Program-made: the position numbers and the translations under genes | Notes under the pieces: model-generated | What the model saw: only the letters and a program-made list of their open reading frames with translations | The model's database searches: none | What the model was told of the DNA's origin: nothing | Shown here: positions 34,454 to 43,249 of the stretch, piece after piece | Numbering within the stretch: the first letter of the stretch is position 1 | Layout: each line of letters starts with the position of its first letter | From: Pseudalgibacter alginicilyticus | GTDB lineage: Bacteria > Bacteroidota > Bacteroidia > Flavobacteriales > Flavobacteriaceae | Length of the DNA stretch: 64,000 nucleotides | Direction of reading: 5' to 3' | NCBI RefSeq assembly: GCF_001310225.1 | Contig: NZ_CP012898.1 | Coordinates: 1,860,001 to 1,924,000 of the forward strand

Positions 34454-36829
34454 ATGAGCAATAACACATGTTTTCATTGTGGTTTAGATGCTTCATCGTC
34501 TCGTATTGTGTATGATGAAAAATCATTTTGTTGTAACGGTTGTAAAACCGTTTACGAAATATTTTCTGCAAATAATTTAACTTGCTATTACGATTTACAA
34601 GAAGCTCCAGGCGCTACCCCAAAAGAAGTTGAAGGCAAATACAATTTTTTGGATAATGCCAAAATAGTAGAGCAATTATTGGAGTTTAATGATGATAAAA
34701 CGCAAATTGTTACATTATATATTCCACACATCCACTGCAGTTCTTGTATTTGGATTCTTGAAAACTTAAACAAATTACATCCATCAGTAAGTGCATCTAT
34801 TGTTAATTTTGGAAAAAAAACTGTACGTATTACTTACAACAGTGAAAATTTATCTTTAAAAGAACTCGTTAAATTATTAAGCCGTATAGGCTACGAACCT
34901 TTTATAAGTTTAGATGATTATAGTGTTGGCAAAAAACACACAGACAGGTCGCTTATATATAAATTAGGTATTGCGGGATTTGCTTTTGGAAACATCATGT
35001 TTTTGTCGTTTCCAGAATATTTTCAATCTAACGAATTCTGGCTTGAACAGTATAAATACTTGTTTAGATGGCTCATGTTTGTTTTTTCCCTTCCTGTTAT
35101 TTTTTATTCGGCTCAAGATTATTTTATTTCAGCCTTTAAAGGATTGCGTTCTAAAATTTTAAACATTGATGTACCAATTGCTTTAGGTGCCGCTGTTTTA
35201 TTTTTAAGAAGTACAGTTGAAATTGTTTTTGATATTGGCTCTGGTTTTTTTGATAGCTTGTCTGGTCTGATTTTCTTTTTATTACTTGGAAAATTTTTTC
35301 AACAGAAAACATACAATTTCTTATCGTTTGAACGGGATTATAAATCTTATTTCCCTATTGGGATTACTAAAATCACATCTAATTCATTGGAAGAATCCAT
35401 TCAGGTTTATGATATTAAAAAAGGGGATAGACTTTTAATTAGAAACGAAGAACTCATTCCTGTTGATTGCATTTTAATAAAAGGAAATGCTCGAATAGAT
35501 TATAGTTTTGTTACAGGAGAATCAGAGGCTATTTCAAAAAAATCTGGGGATAAATTATTTGCTGGAGGCAAACAGTTGGAGGGCAGTATTGAGGTGGATG
35601 TAATAAAAACAGTAGAACAAAGTTACCTAACCCAACTGTGGAGCAACGATGTATTCAATAAAAACAAAGAAGATAGTTTTACAACGCTAACGAATAAAAT
35701 TAGTAAAAAGTTTACCGTTACCATACTCTGCATTGCCTTTATAGCCACTGCATATTGGCTTTTTATGGATGCCACAAAAGCACTAAATGTTTTTACAGCG
35801 GTACTTATTATTGCTTGCCCTTGTGCCATTGCTTTAGCGGCTCCGTTTACCCTTGGTAATCTATTAAGGATATTTGGCAAACTAAAATTTTATGCAAAAA
35901 ATGCTTCAGTTATTGAACAATTAGCAGCTATTGATACCATCATTTTTGATAAAACTGGAACAATAACCTCCAACACAGAAACAACTATAAAATATGAAGG
36001 CTCTCAGTTCTCTCATGAAGAAGAAGCTTTTCTAAAAAGTACGCTTAGAAACTCCAATCATCCATTGAGTCGTTCATTATACTCACTTTTAAATGAACAT
36101 CAAATTGTAACTTTAGATAGATATGAAGAACATATTGGCAAAGGAATCCAAGCACAACGTTCGCTAGATTCTATCAAAATTGGTTCAGCAACTTATGTTG
36201 GTCATGATGCAGAATCAGCTACTTTAAACACAAGTATTCATGTAAGCACCAACAATAAGTACAAAGGCAAATTCACCTTTTATAATAAGTATAGAAAAGG
36301 ACTATCTAAACTCTTTAATAAGCTAAAAAAAGAGTATGATTTAGTAATTTTATCAGGTGATAATGCAGGTGAAAAGGAAAATTTAACTAAATTGTTACCT
36401 GCCAAAACCAAACTATTTTTCAATCAAAAGCCAGAAGATAAATTGGAATATATTAAACATCACCAAAACTCGGGTGCCAAAGTTTTAATGATTGGCGATG
36501 GATTGAATGATGCTGGAGCTCTTGCTCAAAGCAATATAGGTATTGCTATTTCAGAAAACGTTAATGTGTTTTCTCCTGCATGTGATGCTATTTTAGATGC
36601 CTCCAAATTCAATAAGTTATACCATTTTATAAAAGCGTCTAAATCAGCTATAAAAATTATTAAGTGGAGTTTTGCTTTATCTTTTGTATATAATTGCATT
36701 GGGCTTTATTTTGCAGTCACAGGGCAGTTAGCCCCCGTAGTTGCTGCTATTTTAATGCCTTTAAGTTCTATCAGCATAGTGGTATTTACCACTATTACGA
36801 CAAATATTTTAGGAAAGAGATTAGAATGA
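34454..36829 (+). CDS. ccoI: Copper-translocating P-type ATPase for cbb3 oxidase assembly
   Basis: 791 residues. N-terminal cysteine-rich motif CFHCG (6-10) and CCNGC (26-30) form a metal-binding domain typical of CcoI/FixI; an HMA domain follows with HCSSC at 94-98. Membrane helices flank the CPC ion-transport motif in IIACPCAIAL. The actuator has FVTGESE, the phosphorylation site is FDKTGTIT, and the hinge GDGLNDAGAL. It is an inner-membrane copper exporter that supplies copper to the oxidase CuB site. It directly precedes ccoS and the structural genes, but ccoS has its own dyad promoter. Confidence 0.95.
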   Translation: MSNNTCFHCGLDASSSRIVYDEKSFCCNGCKTVYEIFSANNLTCYYDLQEAPGATPKEVEGKYNFLDNAKIVEQLLEFNDDKTQIVTLYIPHIHCSSCIWILENLNKLHPSVSASIVNFGKKTVRITYNSENLSLKELVKLLSRIGYEPFISLDDYSVGKKHTDRSLIYKLGIAGFAFGNIMFLSFPEYFQSNEFWLEQYKYLFRWLMFVFSLPVIFYSAQDYFISAFKGLRSKILNIDVPIALGAAVLFLRSTVEIVFDIGSGFFDSLSGLIFFLLLGKFFQQKTYNFLSFERDYKSYFPIGITKITSNSLEESIQVYDIKKGDRLLIRNEELIPVDCILIKGNARIDYSFVTGESEAISKKSGDKLFAGGKQLEGSIEVDVIKTVEQSYLTQLWSNDVFNKNKEDSFTTLTNKISKKFTVTILCIAFIATAYWLFMDATKALNVFTAVLIIACPCAIALAAPFTLGNLLRIFGKLKFYAKNASVIEQLAAIDTIIFDKTGTITSNTETTIKYEGSQFSHEEEAFLKSTLRNSNHPLSRSLYSLLNEHQIVTLDRYEEHIGKGIQAQRSLDSIKIGSATYVGHDAESATLNTSIHVSTNNKYKGKFTFYNKYRKGLSKLFNKLKKEYDLVILSGDNAGEKENLTKLLPAKTKLFFNQKPEDKLEYIKHHQNSGAKVLMIGDGLNDAGALAQSNIGIAISENVNVFSPACDAILDASKFNKLYHFIKASKSAIKIIKWSFALSFVYNCIGLYFAVTGQLAPVVAAILMPLSSISIVVFTTITTNILGKRLE

Positions 36830-36840
36830 TTACAAATAAG

Positions 36841-36889
36841 AAAACATGACATTTGTCATGTTTTGAAAACAACCATAAAATTACTTTTG
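36841..36889 (+). promoter_or_regulatory. cco operon promoter with long Crp/Fnr-type dyad
   Basis: Positions 36841-36864 are a perfect 24-bp inverted repeat (arms AAAACATGACA / TGTCATGTTTT, centre TT). Its core TGACATTTGTCA (36847-36858) lies 23 nt upstream of the -7 element TACTTTTG (36882-36889), with a 17-nt leader to ccoS. This is the strongest dyad of the four. Confidence 0.8.
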
Positions 36890-36909
36890 AACCGTAACTT
36901 CAAATAGGT

Positions 36910-37098
36910 ATGAGCGTTATATATATTTTACTTGCTATAAGTATTATTGTAGCAGTTGGCTTTTTTATAGCCTTTATTATTGCTGTTAAAAGTGGACAGT
37001 ATGATGATAGCTATACACCATCTGTACGCATGCTTTTTGAAGATGAACTTATCAAAGAAAAAACTAACAAAACGATACTAACCAAAAAAGAACAATAA
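36910..37098 (+). CDS. ccoS: cbb3-type oxidase assembly protein CcoS
   Basis: 62 residues with a single N-terminal membrane helix (VIYILLAISIIVAVGFFIAFIIA is hydrophobic) followed by SGQYDDSYTPSVRMLFEDE, the conserved GQYDD-containing region of CcoS. It is needed for cofactor insertion in cbb3 oxidase in studied bacteria. First gene behind the dyad promoter, 7 nt before ccoNO. Confidence 0.93.
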   Translation: MSVIYILLAISIIVAVGFFIAFIIAVKSGQYDDSYTPSVRMLFEDELIKEKTNKTILTKKEQ

Positions 37099-37105
37099 TT
37101 ACATT

Positions 37106-39298
37106 ATGGAAATGCAACAATTTCATTACGATAACAAAATCGTTAAAAACTTTCTTTACGCCACTATGTTTTGGGGTATTGTAGGTATGTTAGTAGGTTT
37201 ACTACTGGCTTTTATGTTTTTATTCCCTAACTTAACTGATGGTATTTCCTGGTTAAGCTTTGGCAGATTAAGACCTTTACACACCAATGCTGTTATTTTT
37301 GCTTTTGTGGGTAATGCTATTTTTGCTGGAGTTTATTACTCTTCACAACGGTTATTAAAAGCCAGAATGGCAAGCGATATTTTAAGTAAAATAAACTTTT
37401 GGGGTTGGCAACTTATTATTGTTGCGGCTGCCATTACGCTTCCTTTAGGCTACACAAGCTCAAAAGAGTATGCGGAATTAGAATGGCCTATTGATATTGC
37501 CATTGCTGCAGTTTGGGTCGTATTTGGATGGAATTTAATAGCTACCATATTAAAACGTCGTCAACGTCATTTATATGTAGCACTCTGGTTTTATATTGCC
37601 ACATTTGTAACCGTTGCTGTACTTCATATTTTTAATAGTTTAGAATTACCCGTTAGCGCTTTAAAAAGCTACTCTGTTTACGCAGGTGTACAAGATGCTC
37701 TGGTACAATGGTGGTATGGTCATAATGCTGTTGCATTTTTCCTCACCACACCGTTCTTAGGTTTAATGTACTATTTTGTCCCTAAAGCAGCTAATAGACC
37801 TGTATATTCATACCGACTATCAATTGTTCACTTCTGGTCTTTAATATTTATTTATATCTGGGCAGGTCCTCACCATTTATTATATACAGCCTTACCTGAA
37901 TGGGCTCAAAACTTAGGAGTTGCCTTCTCAATCATGTTATTAATGCCTTCTTGGGGAGGTATGATAAACGGATTATTAACACTTCGAGGCGCGTGGGATA
38001 AGGTACGAACAGACCCTGTTTTAAAGTTTATGGTGGTAGCAATCACCGGCTACGGTATGGCAACTTTTGAAGGCCCAATGCTTTCACTTAAAAGTGTTAA
38101 TGCAGTTGCACATTTTACTGATTGGATTATAGCGCATGTGCATGTAGGCGCCTTAGCTTGGAACGGTTTTTTAACCTTTGGAATGATTTATTACTTGGTA
38201 CCTAAATTATTCAAAACAAAATTATTCTCTATTGGATTAGCAAACCTTCATTTTTGGATAGGCACACTAGGTATCATCATGTATGCGTTACCGTTGTATG
38301 TTGCTGGATTCACACAGTATTCTATGTGGCAACAATTTAACCCTGATGGCACTTTGGTTTATGGTAATTTCTTAGAAACCGTTACTGAAATTATGCCAAT
38401 GTATTGGATGCGTGCCATAGGCGGAACCCTATACCTTACAGGAATGTTTGTTTTGATTTATAACATTATAATGACTGTAAAACAAGGTAGCCCTGTAGAA
38501 GATGAACTTGCCGAAGCTGCTGCTTTAGAACGTGTATCAAAACACCGTACTGCCGGAGAAGGCTGGCATACTTGGTTAGAGCGCAAACCTATTCAATTAA
38601 CGATTGGAGCTACAATTGCCATTTTAATTGGTGGTATAATTCAAATTGTACCAACTATAATGATTGAATCTAATATTCCAACCATAGCAAGTGTTAAACC
38701 TTATACGCCCTTAGAATTAGAGGGACGCGATATTTACATACGCGAAGGCTGTGTTGGCTGTCACTCGCAAATGATTCGACCGTTTAGACACGAAGTAGAA
38801 CGTTATGGCGAATACTCCAAAGCAGGCGAATATGTTTACGATCATCCATTTCTTTGGGGAAGCAAACGTACAGGTCCAGATTTACATAGGTTAGGTAAAA
38901 AATATTCTGATAATTGGCATTTTAATCATATGTACGATCCGCAAAGTACCTCATCAGGTTCTATCATGCCACGTTACCCATGGTTAATTACTGGTAAAAG
39001 TAGCGAATTAGACAAATCCATGACTGAGAAAAAAATGGAAGTTATGATAAAATTAGGCGTACCGTATACTGAAGAAGATATTGCAAATGCACAAGCCAAC
39101 ATGTTAGCTCAAGGTGCTCAAATAGAGCAAAATCTATACACGGATCCTGATTTTGCAAACACATACGAAGCAGATAAAAAATATGCTGCTGAAAATGGTG
39201 AAGATTTCATTGAAATGAAAAACAGAGAAATTGTAGCTCTTATTGCTTATTTACAACGCTTAGGGACTGATATTTCAGTAAAATCTGAACAACAATAA
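37106..39298 (+). CDS. ccoN: cbb3-type cytochrome c oxidase, fused subunits I and II (CcoNO)
   Basis: 730 residues. The N-terminal ~480 residues are CcoN, with many membrane helices; heme and copper ligands appear in LRPLHTNAVIFAF, WYGHNAVAFFL, AGPHHLLYT and IIAHVHVGAL. The C-terminal part is CcoO, a membrane-anchored monoheme cytochrome c with heme motif C549-VG-C552-H553 and the later GSIMPRYPW, which holds the axial Met. Fusion of ccoN and ccoO is the usual state in Bacteroidota. It is the catalytic core of the high-affinity terminal oxidase for low oxygen, in the inner membrane. Confidence 0.97.
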   Translation: MEMQQFHYDNKIVKNFLYATMFWGIVGMLVGLLLAFMFLFPNLTDGISWLSFGRLRPLHTNAVIFAFVGNAIFAGVYYSSQRLLKARMASDILSKINFWGWQLIIVAAAITLPLGYTSSKEYAELEWPIDIAIAAVWVVFGWNLIATILKRRQRHLYVALWFYIATFVTVAVLHIFNSLELPVSALKSYSVYAGVQDALVQWWYGHNAVAFFLTTPFLGLMYYFVPKAANRPVYSYRLSIVHFWSLIFIYIWAGPHHLLYTALPEWAQNLGVAFSIMLLMPSWGGMINGLLTLRGAWDKVRTDPVLKFMVVAITGYGMATFEGPMLSLKSVNAVAHFTDWIIAHVHVGALAWNGFLTFGMIYYLVPKLFKTKLFSIGLANLHFWIGTLGIIMYALPLYVAGFTQYSMWQQFNPDGTLVYGNFLETVTEIMPMYWMRAIGGTLYLTGMFVLIYNIIMTVKQGSPVEDELAEAAALERVSKHRTAGEGWHTWLERKPIQLTIGATIAILIGGIIQIVPTIMIESNIPTIASVKPYTPLELEGRDIYIREGCVGCHSQMIRPFRHEVERYGEYSKAGEYVYDHPFLWGSKRTGPDLHRLGKKYSDNWHFNHMYDPQSTSSGSIMPRYPWLITGKSSELDKSMTEKKMEVMIKLGVPYTEEDIANAQANMLAQGAQIEQNLYTDPDFANTYEADKKYAAENGEDFIEMKNREIVALIAYLQRLGTDISVKSEQQ

Positions 39299-39315
39299 CC
39301 CAAAAAAAAGAAACG

Positions 39316-39510
39316 ATGTTAAAATATATAAAAGGTCATATGGAAACCATTGCTGGAATAGAAATCTATCCTATCATTTCTCTGCTCATCTTTTTTATCT
39401 TTTTTGCTATCCTATTTTTATGGGTATTTACCGCTAAAAAAGATTACATAAAAACAGTTAGCAACCTTCCTTTAGACAACCAAAACGACGATATATCATG
39501 CGAAATTTAA
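39316..39510 (+). CDS. ccoQ: cbb3 oxidase small subunit, CcoQ-like
   Basis: 64 residues with one membrane helix (IYPIISLLIFFIFFAILFLW) and a charged tail. Size, single helix and place between ccoNO and ccoP identify it as the CcoQ/FixQ-type subunit. Its 3' end overlaps the ccoP start by 13 nt. Confidence 0.85.
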   Translation: MLKYIKGHMETIAGIEIYPIISLLIFFIFFAILFLWVFTAKKDYIKTVSNLPLDNQNDDISCEI

Positions 39511-40394
39511 TCCCATCTTGGGTAAGAGTACCCGTAGTATTTTTAATTATTTTAGGTGCTGTTGAATTCTTTATCGATTCTGGAAGCAAACCTGCTTTTA
39601 TAGAATATCCTGCTGTATTATTATTTCTTTTGCTAGTACTTTTAATACTAATAGCTATTGAAGCTATTATTGCCGCACTGGAAAATGTCATGTTACACAA
39701 ATTAGAAGGTGAAGCAAAAGCACGCTTTTTAGCCGAAAAAGAAAACTCCTTTCAGTTCACTTGGTTAAAAAAAACCTACAATAAACTTTTAGGCCAAAAA
39801 CCTATTGAAAAGGAAAGTGAAATTATTTTAGATCATAATTATGATGGTATTAAAGAGTTAGATAACGACTTACCACCATGGTGGATTTATGCTTTTTATA
39901 TCTCCATTATTTTTGCAGCTATTTATTTAGCAAGATACCATATTTTTGATGGCGACAACCAAATTGATGAGTTTGAAATAGAATTGGCAGAAGCAAAAAC
40001 TGCCGTAGAAGCCTACAAAAAAACAGCTAAAAATTTAGTTGATATTAACACCGTAACACTATTGTCTGATGCGTCAGATTTAAGTGCTGGAAAAGCTGTT
40101 TTTGAAAGTATGTGTATAGCTTGTCACATGGCAGATGGCGGTGGCGGTATTGGTCCAAATTTAACCGATAAGCATTGGATTTTAGGTGGTGATATTAAAA
40201 GTGTATTTAAAACGGTTTCTGAAGGTGGTCGTTCTGGGAAAGGTATGATTGCATGGAAATCACAATTAAAACCTATAGAAATAGCACAAGTTTCTAGCTA
40301 CGTTTTAAGCTTACAAGGTACTACACCTGCAAACCCCAAGGCTCCTGAAGGTGATATTTGGGAAAGTGAGACTACCGAAACACCCACAGAATAA
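39498..40394 (+). CDS. ccoP: cbb3-type cytochrome c oxidase subunit III, monoheme CcoP
   Basis: 298 residues. Two hydrophobic segments occur at about 10-60 and a third at ~128-147 (WWIYAFYISIIFAAIYLARY), then a periplasmic cytochrome c domain with one heme motif, C206-IA-C209-H210, and an axial-Met candidate in GRSGKGMIAW. Proteobacterial CcoP has two hemes; only one CxxCH is present here, as I expect for Bacteroidota. It accepts electrons from soluble or membrane cytochromes and passes them to CcoO. It overlaps ccoQ by 13 nt. Confidence 0.94.
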   Translation: MRNLIPSWVRVPVVFLIILGAVEFFIDSGSKPAFIEYPAVLLFLLLVLLILIAIEAIIAALENVMLHKLEGEAKARFLAEKENSFQFTWLKKTYNKLLGQKPIEKESEIILDHNYDGIKELDNDLPPWWIYAFYISIIFAAIYLARYHIFDGDNQIDEFEIELAEAKTAVEAYKKTAKNLVDINTVTLLSDASDLSAGKAVFESMCIACHMADGGGGIGPNLTDKHWILGGDIKSVFKTVSEGGRSGKGMIAWKSQLKPIEIAQVSSYVLSLQGTTPANPKAPEGDIWESETTETPTE

Positions 40395-40410
40395 TTACTA
40401 AAAAAACATT

Positions 40411-41835
40411 TTGGAAACTCCAAAAAACGAATCATACAGAGACTCCATAAGCACGGTTACCAAAGATGGTAAACGCGCTTGGGTGTTTCCTAAAAAACCT
40501 AATGGTAAGTTTTACAGCTATCGCAAATGGGTAAGCTACTTTTTATTAGCGTTTCTTTTTTTGGCGCCATTTATTAAAATAAATGGCAATCAGTTTTTAA
40601 TGTTCAATGTACTGGAACGTCGGTTTAACATTTTCGGATTTCCGTTTTGGCCGCAAGATTTTCATTTATTTGTAATATCAATGATTATCGGCGTGATTTT
40701 TATTGCGCTTTTTACCGTAGCTTTTGGTAGAATTTTTTGCGGTTGGATTTGCCCACAAACCATTTTTATGGAAATGGTTTTTAGACGTATTGAATATTGG
40801 ATTGAGGGAGACAGAGGCAAGCAAATGCGTTTAGCAAAACAACCTTGGAACGCTGAAAAAATTAGAAAAAAAAGCTTAAAAGCACTTATTTTTATCATTA
40901 TTTCATTCTTAATTGCCAATATATTTTTAGCCTATTTAGTTGGTAGTGACAGGCTAATTCAATACATATCAGAAGGCCCGTTAAGCCATATAAGCACCCT
41001 AATCTCTTTACTAATATTTACAGCCGTTTTTTATTTTGTATTTGCTTGGTTCAGAGAACAAGTATGTATTATTGCTTGCCCTTATGGTAGGCTACAAGGG
41101 GCTTTATTAGATACCAAATCAATTGTTGTAGCTTATGACCATAAACGTGGAGAATCTAAAAATGGTAGAAAAAAATTCAAAAAAAATGAAGATAGAAACG
41201 ACTTAGGTTATGGCGATTGTATTGATTGCTTTCAATGTGTAAATGTTTGTCCAACGGGTATAGATATTAGAAATGGTACACAATTAGAATGTGTTAACTG
41301 CACGGCTTGTATTGATGAATGTGATCATATTATGGAAAGCATTAATTTACCTAAAGGCTTAATTCGGTATGCAAGTGAAGAAAATATTGAAAAAAAAGCA
41401 CCGTTTAAGTTAACCGCTAGAATGAAAGGATATGTTGCAGTTTTAACCATTATGATTGGTTTACTAACTGGTATGCTTTTTTTAAGGAATGATGTAGAGG
41501 CAACTGTATTAAGACTGCCTGGTCAATTGTATGAACACAAAGACAACAATATAATTAGTAATGTATTTACCTATAAATTAGTAAATAAAACCAGTAATGA
41601 TATTCATGATGTCTATTTTAAATTAATGTCTCACAACGGCACATTAAAATTGGTTGCAACCCAGGATAGTTTTATCGTTCCTAATCAAGGTATTGCAAAG
41701 GGCACCTTATTTGTTGAAATTAATAATTCAGCTTTATCTGGTGATAGAAATAATATTAAGATTGGTGTATATTCTGGTGATAGGTTAATTGAAACGACTA
41801 CGGCTAATTTTTTAGGTCCGAGGAGTTATAAATAG
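40411..41835 (+). CDS. ccoG: cbb3 oxidase accessory ferredoxin-like protein CcoG
   Basis: 474 residues with several membrane helices and two [4Fe-4S] clusters in CIDCFQCVNVCPTG and CVNCTACIDECDH, plus CGWICPQ and CIIACPYG. The C-terminal ~110 residues form an immunoglobulin-like periplasmic domain (IG-like FixG). CcoG is a copper reductase used in oxidase assembly in studied bacteria. The start is TTG at 40411; it gives the conserved N-terminus ETPKNESYRDSISTV, and no suitable ATG exists. 16 nt after ccoP. Confidence 0.95.
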   Translation: METPKNESYRDSISTVTKDGKRAWVFPKKPNGKFYSYRKWVSYFLLAFLFLAPFIKINGNQFLMFNVLERRFNIFGFPFWPQDFHLFVISMIIGVIFIALFTVAFGRIFCGWICPQTIFMEMVFRRIEYWIEGDRGKQMRLAKQPWNAEKIRKKSLKALIFIIISFLIANIFLAYLVGSDRLIQYISEGPLSHISTLISLLIFTAVFYFVFAWFREQVCIIACPYGRLQGALLDTKSIVVAYDHKRGESKNGRKKFKKNEDRNDLGYGDCIDCFQCVNVCPTGIDIRNGTQLECVNCTACIDECDHIMESINLPKGLIRYASEENIEKKAPFKLTARMKGYVAVLTIMIGLLTGMLFLRNDVEATVLRLPGQLYEHKDNNIISNVFTYKLVNKTSNDIHDVYFKLMSHNGTLKLVATQDSFIVPNQGIAKGTLFVEINNSALSGDRNNIKIGVYSGDRLIETTTANFLGPRSYK

Positions 41836-41887
41836 TTTTTGTTAGCTAATTTACAGAGCAAACTAAAGGGAATAGAAGTTAAGAAAG

Positions 41888-41980
41888 GTGCATTAGGGAT
41901 TAAAGCATTATTAGAACTCCTTGAAACGAGGGAATGCTGAAAGCCCGCCCCCAAAACCAAGGTAACGAGGGAATGCTATA
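41888..41980. repeat. Repeat-like element between ccoG and ccoH
   Basis: AACGAGGGAATGCT occurs twice, at 41925-41938 and 41964-41977, 39 bp apart. Around the first copy AGCATT (41904-41909) and AATGCT (41933-41938) are inverted, and the text GCATTAGGGAT ... GAAAGCCCGCCC resembles dispersed GGGAT/GAAAGCCCG intergenic elements that I recall from flavobacterial genomes. It interrupts an otherwise tight operon. Confidence 0.45.
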
Positions 41981-42035
41981 AAAAATAAAAACAACAAGTA
42001 TCTCTCTTTGGAGGGAGTAACAAAAAACACTAAAT

Positions 42036-42482
42036 ATGAAAATTAATTGGGGTACCGGAATTGTATTAGCATTTATTGGGTTTATTTCATTTATAATGTT
42101 TTTTGTTATAACAATGAATGTTGATGATAGGTTTACTAACGAATTGGTAGTAGAAGATTACTATGGAGCTGAACTAACCTTACAGGACGAAATTGACAAG
42201 CAAAATAATGCTAAAAATTTAGAAGAAAATATTCGTTACGAAATATCGACTGAGGGATTAGTTATTTTTTTTCCAAGTAATTTGGATTTAGAAAACATTA
42301 CTGGAAATGTGTTCCTATACAGACCATCTAACAAACACTTGGACTTTGAGACAGCTATCTCATTGTCTGATTCTTATTTGCTCATACCTGACAAACGTTT
42401 GGTAGATGGTCGTTGGAACATAAAAATTGACTGGCAATATAAAGGAAACTCTTACTTGTTTAAAGAATCAATAATTTATTAA
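42036..42482 (+). CDS. ccoH: FixH family protein (CcoH)
   Basis: 148 residues: one N-terminal membrane helix (GIVLAFIGFISFIMFFVITM) and a periplasmic beta domain ending with GRWNIKIDWQYKGNSY. The FixH/CcoH family assists stable assembly of cbb3 oxidase. It lies 200 nt after ccoG, with repeat-like DNA between, and one base before the SafE-like gene, with which it is probably co-translated. Confidence 0.88.
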   Translation: MKINWGTGIVLAFIGFISFIMFFVITMNVDDRFTNELVVEDYYGAELTLQDEIDKQNNAKNLEENIRYEISTEGLVIFFPSNLDLENITGNVFLYRPSNKHLDFETAISLSDSYLLIPDKRLVDGRWNIKIDWQYKGNSYLFKESIIY

Positions 42483-42483
42483 C

Positions 42484-43185
42484 ATGCTTGTTTCGGCATT
42501 TTTATTAGGGCTATTGGGTAGTTTCCACTGTGTTGGAATGTGCGGACCAATTGCTTTTATGCTACCTGTAGATCGAAAAAACTCTTTAAAAAAGGTATCT
42601 CAAATTGCTATTTATCATTTAGGAAGACTACTATCTTATAGTATTTTAGGACTCATCTTTGGTTTGGTTGGGAAAAGCTTATCCCTTTTTGGATTTCAAC
42701 AACAACTCTCAATAGGTATTGGTATACTAATGATTTTGGTAGTTTTAATTCCGCAAAAAACGTTTACTAATTATAATTTTTCAAAACCTATATATAAACT
42801 TATTTCAAAAGTAAAATCGGCTTTAGGAAGTGCTTTAAAGAAAAAAACAGCTGACACTTTTTTAACTATTGGTTTTTTAAATGGTTTTTTACCATGCGGT
42901 TTAGTTTATATGGCTGTTTTTGCAGCTGTAGCTAGTGGCAATGCATTAAGCGGTAGTTTATACATGACTGTTTTTGGGTTGGGCACTATACCATTAATGA
43001 CCACCGCTATTTATTTTAGTCATTTTTTAAAAGGTACCGCAAGACAAAAAATCCAAAAAGCTATTCCTGTTTTTGTTATTTTTATTGGAGCCTTATTTAT
43101 CCTTCGTGGTTTAGGATTAGGGATTCCATACCTCTCGCCCGCTCCTATTTTCGATATGATTTCTGGTGATATTGAGTGCCATTGA
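42484..43185 (+). CDS. Sulfite exporter TauE/SafE family protein (cytochrome oxidase maturation type)
   Basis: 233 residues, about six membrane helices. HCVGMCGP near residue 16 is the conserved cysteine motif of the short TauE/SafE proteins found in cbb3 clusters; FLPCGLVYMA gives the matching second-half motif. In such clusters the protein is thought to move copper or reductant for oxidase maturation rather than sulfite. The mechanism is not established. Last gene of the cco cluster; a bidirectional terminator follows. Confidence 0.88.
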   Translation: MLVSAFLLGLLGSFHCVGMCGPIAFMLPVDRKNSLKKVSQIAIYHLGRLLSYSILGLIFGLVGKSLSLFGFQQQLSIGIGILMILVVLIPQKTFTNYNFSKPIYKLISKVKSALGSALKKKTADTFLTIGFLNGFLPCGLVYMAVFAAVASGNALSGSLYMTVFGLGTIPLMTTAIYFSHFLKGTARQKIQKAIPVFVIFIGALFILRGLGLGIPYLSPAPIFDMISGDIECH

Positions 43186-43192
43186 TATAAAA

Positions 43193-43223
43193 AAAAGAAC
43201 CGTTAAAAATTAACCGTTCTTTT
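43193..43223. terminator. Bidirectional terminator between cco and gal clusters
   Basis: AAAAGAACCGTTAA and TTAACCGTTCTTTT form a 14-bp stem with one C-C mismatch; A and T tracts on the outer sides let it serve both converging operons. Confidence 0.75.
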
Positions 43224-43249
43224 AAATAAATTTATAAAATCAAAAAATT

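Noticed and set aside
41925-41977. CRISPR-like repeat pair
   Set aside because: Only two 14-bp copies with a single spacer and no cas genes; a dispersed repeat is more likely.
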